Shown here one piece after another: positions 56,661 through 64,000 of a stretch of 64,000 nucleotides of DNA. The first letter of the stretch is position 1; every line of letters begins with the position of its first letter. The notes under the pieces are model-generated. The model had not been told where the DNA came from and ran no database searches. It was given only the letters and a program-made list of their open reading frames with translations. Both the position numbers and the translations under genes were made by a program. Where the stretch lies: the NCBI GenBank assembly GCA_030549495.1, contig JAUIRK010000059.1:1-64000 (forward strand), in the 5' to 3' direction. The stretch comes from Nectonema munidae. Lineage: Eukaryota; Nematomorpha; Nectonematoida; Nectonematidae.

Positions 56661-57838
56661 TTCTGTTATAGAAGTATTTTTTCTTAAAAAATATTTATAA
56701 CTTTATGATTCTATTCCCTTACATGAAAAACTAGCGATGTATTAAGATAAAATAAACAAAGAATCGGAATTGTTTAGCAATATATCTCAAAACAGGTTGA
56801 CTGAACCTTACATAATAATGTTAATACAGAATTAATAAAAATAAAGAAAAGTAGACAAAGTCAAAATCATTTGAATCTCTTTTGCTTCAGGAGAAAGGCA
56901 AAGTATAAAAATTGATTTAGTTTTACTTAATTTAAATAAAAGTTATCTAAATAGGGCGACGGGGGAAATGAAAAAAGGTGGAGGTAGGTAAAAGAATTGA
57001 AAGCAGATTCAAGCGCGTACTCATATGCTGAATTTGCTTGGAAAAGAAAAGAAGGAGTCGTTAGTTGTCTTGATTTGATATTTGAATCATTCTAAAAGTG
57101 GAAAATAAGTATTGTAAGAGATCTGATTAGGATTTATTGATTGAAGTGTATGCTCTATGTGTATGATGCAATCCGAAAAAATGCTGAGTAGAAGCGAATA
57201 AAGGAAAATTTCTAAAAAGCTGGATCCATTTTTAGGCAGGTTTTTGCACGTTGAGCAGATTTTGTGGAAAGATTTTTAGCGATGAGATGAGAGGCTCGAT
57301 AGATTTGCAACCGAAACGACATATGAATTGTCACTAATTTTAAGGTGTTCTTTGTATGGACAGTGGCCAGATATTCAGCAAATGCAGTTAGATGAGAGTG
57401 AGTATTTTTGCTAATAAAAGTTGATATTCGTCTATTAATCTGAGGAAATGCTGATGTTAGAGCGTTATGGGAAGATCAATTAAGTTTTGTCATCCTGAAT
57501 CAAGGCCATGGGTCGGACCTAAGTGTTATGGCATTAATAGAAACATCCAAAGTTACTGCAGTCATAAAAAACGGAATTGGAAAGTTGAATACATATAAAT
57601 TTGAATTCTCCGAAGTCGACATCTCGTTTCAATTATTTAACACTTTTTTCGATTTTGAAGAAGTCTTGATACTTAAATTAAAATTTTTATATTAATTTCG
57701 AGTTCATTTTATAAAATAATTAACCCCAAGTTGAGCCATAGTTGATCTGAGGGAGTAATGTAGCTAGGAATTTGAACAAGGACCTATACATTTCATCGCG
57801 ACCGTCTATTTTTATTTCATCAGTTACGGAGTAAGAGA
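56661..57838. other. AT-rich non-coding DNA
   Basis: No gene recognised. Confidence 0.4.
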
Positions 57839-57839
57839 C

Positions 57840-59394
57840 CATTTTGCTTCACCTTCCCCCCACTCTTTTTAAAATATTTATTATTTTTACAAAATTCTAG
57901 CGTGAACACACAAAATAATTGATTGCCAATCTGATGGTGTTATTTATTTTTCAGAAAATGAATCAAGCCTATCAAAAAATCAATGAACCCATTAATCAAT
58001 GCCAAATATAACTTCAAAATATATTATAATTCCAAATTTTTTGGATTAATAGTCTTATTTCATTCAATAAACCAACCTTTGGTGATCAATCACAAAAAAT
58101 ATTTTACCTGTCAATAAATTAGCTTTCACAGATCACTTAACGCAAACACTTTTCCTCATTATTTTAAAAAAACTTATTCACAGAGAGCAAATCGAACATG
58201 TTCAATTTGATTCTCAAAATATTTTTTTCTCTCTAGATTTAAATTATGGATACTGGGTAGGATATTTTTTTTATTATTTTTGAAGAATTTTCATTCGATT
58301 TAGCAAATCGACCTTTCTCTATTTAATTACTACGTTATTTTTGCCAGTATATACACAGGTAATGAATACTGCATTTCAATGTGGTTAAAATGGCTATATA
58401 TTTAGTTTTTTCGACACTACTATTTAAGCCAAATAGATAAAATAATTTTGGATATAAAAATGATTTTATCAATCTCATAAATAGGAATGGGGCAAAATTT
58501 CTACTCAAAGCAACCTGAGATCATGTTCGCTAAAAGCTCATAAAATTTAAATTCATAAATTTTTATTCCTCTTGAATTTTTCAATAAAAACCATATAGAT
58601 GGGTTATATATATTTAATAATAAATAATTCAGCAGCAAAATTGAAATGAGCGAAAGATATTACTGGTTGCTACTAAAACTAAACGGAGAACTTTTGGCCC
58701 TTCTTGGTTTGATTTTTGTTCCTTATTTCATCCTTCCCCTCGTTTACTAATTAAGAAACACCTTTGAACTATAATTCTCAATGGGGCCTCTATTCTTTTG
58801 CTTACAAATTCGGTAGAAATTTTGATTCTGAAGATGATGCAAGTAAATCTAGAAGATGATTGGAATAACAAAATAAAAAAGGAAACCATGAATGTGAAAA
58901 AAATAAGTATATATATGCTTTTCTCTAACACAGGCAACAGACAGGGAAAGATAAATTCAGGTGCTTTTAAAAAATTTTTGTCTAAAGATGCCGCTTTTCA
59001 AAAGAGTATACTTAAAATATTACGTCGTATCTTACAATACTAATATTAATAATTTGGAAAAGGTTAATATAGAATCATTATTAGGTAAAAAAGCACCTTT
59101 TTCAAGCCGTTAAGTGAATTTTTGAGGGATTTATATATCACCTTTTGTCCCTATTTATAAACTATAGATGTTATAATATAAAAAAATTTAGTTGGAAATA
59201 AGGTAGATTTGATTTTGATTGGCAGTTTTTGACAGGAGAGGGTCAAACAACTACCGTGAAAATAGGACGCACCAAAGAATGCAGCTAGCGATCTTAGGAA
59301 AAGTCACAAGGTGTTAAGGCATATAATTCAGCCAATTGTGTACGATATAAATTTCAGTTGAGGGGGCTAAAATTCTTACCCTTCACTGATAGGA
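57840..59394 (+). mobile_element. TTAA-bounded array element, copy G (decayed)
   Basis: The left part (57885-58010) matches copy C (ACAAAATT.T.GCGTGAAC; TTGATTGC.AATCTGATGGTG), followed by sequence like the centre of copy A (CCATTAATCAATGCCAAATA). The right part (59205-59394) carries the end module (GCAGCTAGCGATCTTAGGAA), GGGGGCTAAAA and the end CACTGATAGGA before TTAA (59395-59398). The arrays have been lost. Older than copies A and B. Confidence 0.6.
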
Positions 59395-59398
59395 TTAA

Positions 59399-59960
59399 TT
59401 CCTGTTGTGAATATATTTTCTAAGAATTTACTAAATTAATATACATATATGTAGGTGCAATACTATGAAGAGTGAATGTTTGTTGGTTTACTTTTCTATG
59501 TTAGTAAATGCGATTTCTTAAAATTTCGCTGCTAAAAATTTTAATATTAATAAAAAAAAATTGGTGACAAAAGAGATTGAGAAAAATCTTTAAGTTCACG
59601 TCGATCATTTGCCTGTGAGCTTTCACAGCGAGTTTACTTTCTGGTTCAGACCGAACTTTTTATCTTTAATAGAATAATTAGAACCCCAAAACTACATTTA
59701 ACAAATAATGTATAATCTTTATTATGTAGATTGTAGATATACACGAGTGAATTATTGATAATGGAAATATAGTACTAATACATTCTAATAATTTGAAATT
59801 TTTTACTTGTAATATTTTTTCGTGAAGAATAAAATAAAAAGTTCATTTTTAATATTTAAAAAATGAGACATATTTTAAAAAAAAAAAGCAGAAGTCTCAA
59901 ACAATCAGACAAAAGAGCGAGAAAAGGCAAAGCCAATAGCGGAGCCAAAATCATATATGT
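59399..59960. other. AT-rich non-coding DNA
   Basis: Nothing recognised. Confidence 0.4.
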
Positions 59961-59967
59961 AATACTA

Positions 59968-60655
59968 GTCAAACCTCGTTTATCCGACACTCTTGGTTAC
60001 ACACGGAGTAGGCCGGATTGTGAATTTGTTGGATTCGAATCAATTTAGAACTTTAAAAAATTTTTTACTTATCAAATAGAGTAAATGTGAGATGTTATGA
60101 AATACACAGAGTAATACATTGTAAAAGGTACATATTATATGTAATTTTACAATAATAATGATATATTTAAATAATCTTTCACTTTGTTGACATTTTGCTA
60201 ATGATGCCTTCCGTGAATCTGTGAGGAAGACTGAGTGGTCGCTCTTAATGAACTGAAGGGCAGTGAAAAGTCCCTGTCTAACCTATGCTGATAAAGTGGG
60301 AGGTGTAGTTTCATCCTCATCACTATTAGACGTGTAACTCAGAGAGATAGTTTCTACGTCAATTTTTTGCCTCTCTCGATCGCTGTATTGATATTTGTGT
60401 AATCTGTTTGTGATATTTGTTTCAACTACTGTGCACTGTCAGGCATAAAAATAAGACAATATGATTGGTCTGCTGGTAAACAAATTATAGTCAAACGTGA
60501 GAGCATTTGGTTTGCTGAAAGAAAGCAGTGTCTTTTTCCGAGTGTAAGCGTTAGAATAAAGGGAGAGAAAAACATTACGAAAATTAGTTAAAGACAATAT
60601 AGTACCGAATAGCGAGCGGGGTTGTTGGATAATTGAGTATCGAATAAACAAGGTC
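59968..60655 (-). mobile_element. pogo/Tigger-type derivative with transposase tail
   Basis: Left end GTCAAACCTCGTTTATCCG and right end (complement) GACCTTGTTTATTCG, each next to TA (59966-59967 and 60656-60657), as for Tc1/mariner-pogo elements. Inside on the minus strand (about 60340-60190) a frame reads 'SDEDETTPPTLSA' and 'ALQFIKSDHSVFL', resembling the C-terminal tail of Tigger/jerky-like transposases. The DDE domain is gone, so this is an internally deleted, non-autonomous copy. Confidence 0.65.
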
Positions 60656-60740
60656 TAAGTGAATCTTTGTAATGCAAGCATTTCAAGAGCAAGCAAGGTC
60701 TTAGAATGAATCTTTGTAATGCAAGCATTTCTATAAGGTC
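60656..60740 (+). repeat. Short tandem duplication
   Basis: GTGAATCTTTGTAATGCAAG and AATGAATCTTTGTAATGCAA, each followed by GCATTT and AAGGTCTT-like sequence, form two copies of about 50 bp just outside the pogo element. Confidence 0.7.
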
Positions 60741-61379
60741 TTAAGAAGACAGAGGCATTGTTGAGAGTGGAACACCATCTACTGGACCGACTCAACCAAG
60801 AAACTGTTCCTTAAGGATCTACAAAAATCCACCATTGCCTGGCCCCCAGTTCAAGGTGTGAAAGGCAGAGGGTCAGCGTCAACAAGATCATTCTGCTGTA
60901 AAAATCTGTTTTCAGTCCAATTTGTATACATCGGCCTAAAAATAAGTAGAGTATAGTCCGAAGTACTCCGTGGGTAAACCCATCTACTCACGACAAAAAA
61001 TGGCTAACTGGAAAGGATCTCTTGAGCTAAAACTCTAATGACGGTTTCAAGACGGAAAAAGGGTAATGACCAAACTGCCGTTTATGACTCTGAGTGGCAA
61101 TAGCGCTGCTTGATCCAGTTTGCAATTGCACCTGAATGCCTGACAATTGGCCAGTAATTATTAGAGTTTCTCGGAAGAGTGCAGTTCAAACAACATATTC
61201 AAAGTAGATATGCTAAATTTGGAATTATTTTTTTAACTCTCTGCTCAACAGAAAATATATTTTAATGGATTTGTGTATGTTGGAAAGAATAGTTTTTTCA
61301 AAATACAAGTTTGACACATCTTCATAAGGAATAGTTATGTCAGCCCTTTTATTTGGAGGAAGGGATATAACTGCAATCA
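60741..61379. other. Non-coding, less AT-rich DNA
   Basis: Bases 60750-61150 are relatively GC-rich, but no frame gives a recognisable domain. Possibly a decayed transposon. Confidence 0.3.
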
Positions 61380-61780
61380 TTTTACTGTTTCCGATTTAGT
61401 GCAAAAACTTACTAAGCATAAAACAACACACATTGGCGCCATTCGTAAAAGCGAAAGATGTATTCCACCGGCGGCTGTGATTCCTAGTAAAGATCATGGA
61501 TCATTTAATTACTTATTTCGTCAAGAAAATGCACCTTGTTCTTTTTATAACCAACATTTTTTCTCTGTCCTTCAAGCCAAGTACCTTTTGATTTTACAAC
61601 CAGATAGAAAGTGGTGAAGATATTGTATCGTTCATTTAGTTGCAAAAGAAAATGTAGACGACCAGTAAGTATTATCTGTAATATAATAGATATTGCGGGA
61701 ATTAATGCTTCGTTTAATTTTAAAAAACAAAATAGCATTTCTTGTTTATTGAATATTTGAAAAATGCTTGGTATCAATTA
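61380..61780 (+). pseudogene. piggyBac transposase fragment (sixth copy)
   Basis: The frame from 61399 reads LTKHKTTHIGAIRKSERCIPP, the piggyBac block after the second catalytic Asp ('TT..GTIR....IP'). After a frame change, near 61640-61730, come KCRRPVSIICNIIDIAGINA, equivalent to 'RRWPM..F...IDIA..NA', and SFNFKK. The third catalytic block between them is not readable. A small, dead piece. Confidence 0.65.
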
Positions 61781-63130
61781 GAAAGGAAAGGTTGCTATAT
61801 CGTATTTGTTTAAAATTCATGTAATTAATTCAATGGAATTATGTGGCTATACACTAAATAATGAAGACATTCCAAAAGGAAAAGTACTTATGAAGCAGAA
61901 AAGATACTTTTGTGAAAAAATTGATATAAAGTCAAGACAACCTGTATAGAATAATATTTTTTCCAGATTACATAAAATGAGTACATTCTGTTTCAATAGT
62001 TTTAAAATTATATTAAACCTAAAATTTTTATTTATACCTGTTATTTGTTTTAAATAAAGTTTTTTTTCAGTAAAATGCAAGTTTTGATGAAGGAACTTTT
62101 TACCCATGGTTGTACTTTACTATAAACAAACTTCAAGCTAAACTAACCGTTAACGAAATATTATTGAAAAATAAATTAGCAAATCGTAGGCCACAAAATT
62201 TTAATAATCATGTTTTCTTTGAATATTTAAAAATTTTGAAACTTTAACCAATTCTGAAAAAATAGAGCAAACTTTTAATACTATTTGCATTTTTTGGTCC
62301 AAGATAAGAAGAACCAACCATATATTTATTGACTAAATACCATCATGATCAAATAAAAAAGATCAACTTGATAAATGGGGATAAAATGGCTCAAGAATCA
62401 AGATGAAGACAAATAGTAGAGGTAAATAACCGTAACAATAACGTCTTATAGTACCATTTTGTAAGTAAGGACATTTACAAACATTTCATTCAAGCGGATT
62501 TAACTAAAAAACTGTTAAATTTAGTTTTTGATAAAACTAAAAAAGAAACAAGTAACTTTATTATAAGAAAATGTTTAGGATCAAAATATCCTGATTAAAA
62601 TGAAGAAATGAAATTAATTAAACCTAAAAAAAGTTAGATTCAAGTGGATTTAACTAAAAACATGTTTTTGTCTTAATGATTAACACCTAATTACTGTGAT
62701 AGGGTATTTAAATACCCCACTAAATTTTAAAGTGCTAATTTATATAATAATCTTAAACGTTAACTACCAACACTTTGAGTACCTTCTATTATGATATTTT
62801 ATTTGTTTTTAAATCATGTCATAAAAGGGAAAGGTTACGAGTCTTTAATTTTTAACTGTAAAAATTCCTCGTTTGGTAAAATGTCTATCCTTTTTAGCTT
62901 TGGGATTTGAATAAACCTTTTATGATCAGATATTTAGCAAATTATCAGAAAAATATGATAATCTTTCAAATAAAATAACAATAATGTCAATAAAGCAGTT
63001 ATTATTTTTATTTAATTTTGTTATTGTAAATTTACACCCTTCACACTTTTACTATAGTAAACAAATAATTGAAAAACAGCAGTCATTTTTCCTAAGCTTG
63101 CTTTTCTTTTCTTAGATCACCTATTTTTAC
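61781..63130. other. AT-rich non-coding DNA between two piggyBac pieces
   Basis: No domain recognised. It may hold decayed ends of the neighbouring piggyBac copies. Confidence 0.35.
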
Positions 63131-63139
63131 TAAAGGAAA

Positions 63140-63950
63140 TGATCAATGAAACCCAAAGCGTGTTGGAAGACTTCGTTAAAACCAAAAAAATATGGCATTA
63201 GTGTTTACTGTTTGGTAGATACACGCACTTTTTATACTGTAAATTTAAAAAATTATATTGAAAAGCAAAATGGTGAAAATAATGTGAGAACACCTTCTGA
63301 AGTTGTAAAATGATTGATTGCTAAGATTGAAAGAGCTGGGAGAAATATTACATAATTGGTACACCGATGCTGATTTAGAGCTATGAAAGTATAAGCTTAC
63401 ACTAGTTGGGACAATAAGAAAAAATCGAAAAGGAGTTCCTAAAGAATTTAAAAACGGTAAAAGAGAAATTTATTTAAGTAAATTTTTATTTACAAAAGAT
63501 TAACTTTGTTATCGTGGATTCCTAAAAAAATGTTGATACTACAGAAAAAAAGCCTTATATTTTTAGAATGAAGTAAAATACGGTGTTGACTTAGTGGATC
63601 AACTAATAATCCGTTGAAAGAAGGACAAAACAAGGCCAATTTGTATCAGGAATTAATGCTCATGTATATAAATTTAGCAATCCTTCTTCAAGTTTTACGA
63701 AGAAATTTTTTGTTAAATCTTGGTAAAGAAATCTTGAACATATGTAAAGAAGAGAAAACATCAAAAATGTTCCAAGAAATATTAAAATTTGATTTCATCT
63801 TGTGTAGAAACATCCCATTCTAAACGACATAATTGAAGTAATTCAAATTTAATTTCTTTTCTATTTGTTACTTATTGGTGAACTCTCCCTTTTCTAAAAA
63901 TTTTACCAATCATACCATGCCTATTGAGGAAGCAAGAAGTGAGCAATGTA
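63140..63950 (+). pseudogene. piggyBac transposase fragment (seventh copy)
   Basis: Reading across frames: 'KYGISVYCLVDTRTFYTVNL' (about 63185-63245; KYG...Y.L.D block), 'GENNVRTPSEVV', 'DWYTDADLEL' (second catalytic region, altered), 'LTLVGTIRKNRKGVPKEFKN' (about 63395-63455) and YGVDLVDQLI (about 63580-63605, third catalytic region). The N-terminal domain is absent. Multiple stops and shifts. The fragment may extend past the end of the window. Confidence 0.75.
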
Positions 63951-64000
63951 ATGAATCAAAAAGATCTAGCCCTTTTACTAAGCTCCGCCACATAAACTCC

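Noticed and set aside
1-64000. LTR retroelements, Polintons or endogenous viruses
   Set aside because: No reverse transcriptase-integrase order, LTR pair, protein-primed polymerase or capsid-like gene was seen; the only reverse-transcriptase trace is a LINE tail.

Overview
This is a very AT-rich eukaryotic window (long A/T runs, introns with GT..AG borders, AATAAA signals) with few host genes and many DNA transposons. The one firmly named host gene is an ANKLE2 homologue. The mix of piggyBac, ZBED-type hAT, Merlin, pogo/Tigger and arthropod-style repeated gene fragments suggests an arthropod. A parasitic copepod is my best guess, but that is inference. No RNA polymerase III gene, rRNA, CRISPR array, LTR retroelement or capsid-bearing element was recognised.

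Layout. 1-3.2 kb: AT-rich DNA with a hAT tail fragment whose block is duplicated 24 kb away. 3.2-10.0 kb: copy A of a TTAA-bounded element carrying two tandem arrays, split by a 3.7 kb piggyBac with perfect TTAA duplications. 10.3-12.9 kb: a LINE reverse-transcriptase gene split by another transposon, which itself contains a decayed piggyBac transposase. 14.7 kb: a short host coding exon with a perfect splice donor. 16.3-19.1 kb: a complete but inactivated transposon with 8-bp target duplications. 19.7-22.0 kb: a degraded repeated arthropod gene facing a piggyBac fragment. 22.0-27.2 kb: copy C/D of the array element, interrupted by a ZBED-type hAT remnant. 28.9-29.5 kb: a putative membrane protein gene.

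30.6-38 kb: array copy E, transposon gene fragments in both orientations, a candidate exon and a piggyBac remnant. 40-49 kb: repeated AT-rich modules flank a Merlin transposase, array copy B and a nearly complete piggyBac. 49.3-51.6 kb: hAT remnant, a tRNA-derived SINE and array copy F. 51.7-53.9 kb: the main ANKLE2 exon (minus strand). 54-64 kb: a candidate terminal exon, a second SINE head, array copy G, a pogo/Tigger derivative and two further piggyBac fragments.

The strongest candidate for something undescribed is the TTAA-bounded array element (copies A, B, C/D, E, F, G). It has piggyBac-like ends, a G-run/C-run hairpin just inside the ends, two unrelated arrays that both repeat at about 150 bp, a perfect 20-bp palindrome in the right arm, and a conserved terminal module of about 120 bp. 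No transposase is visible inside it, so it is probably mobilised by piggyBac-type enzymes, at least seven remnants of which lie in this window.
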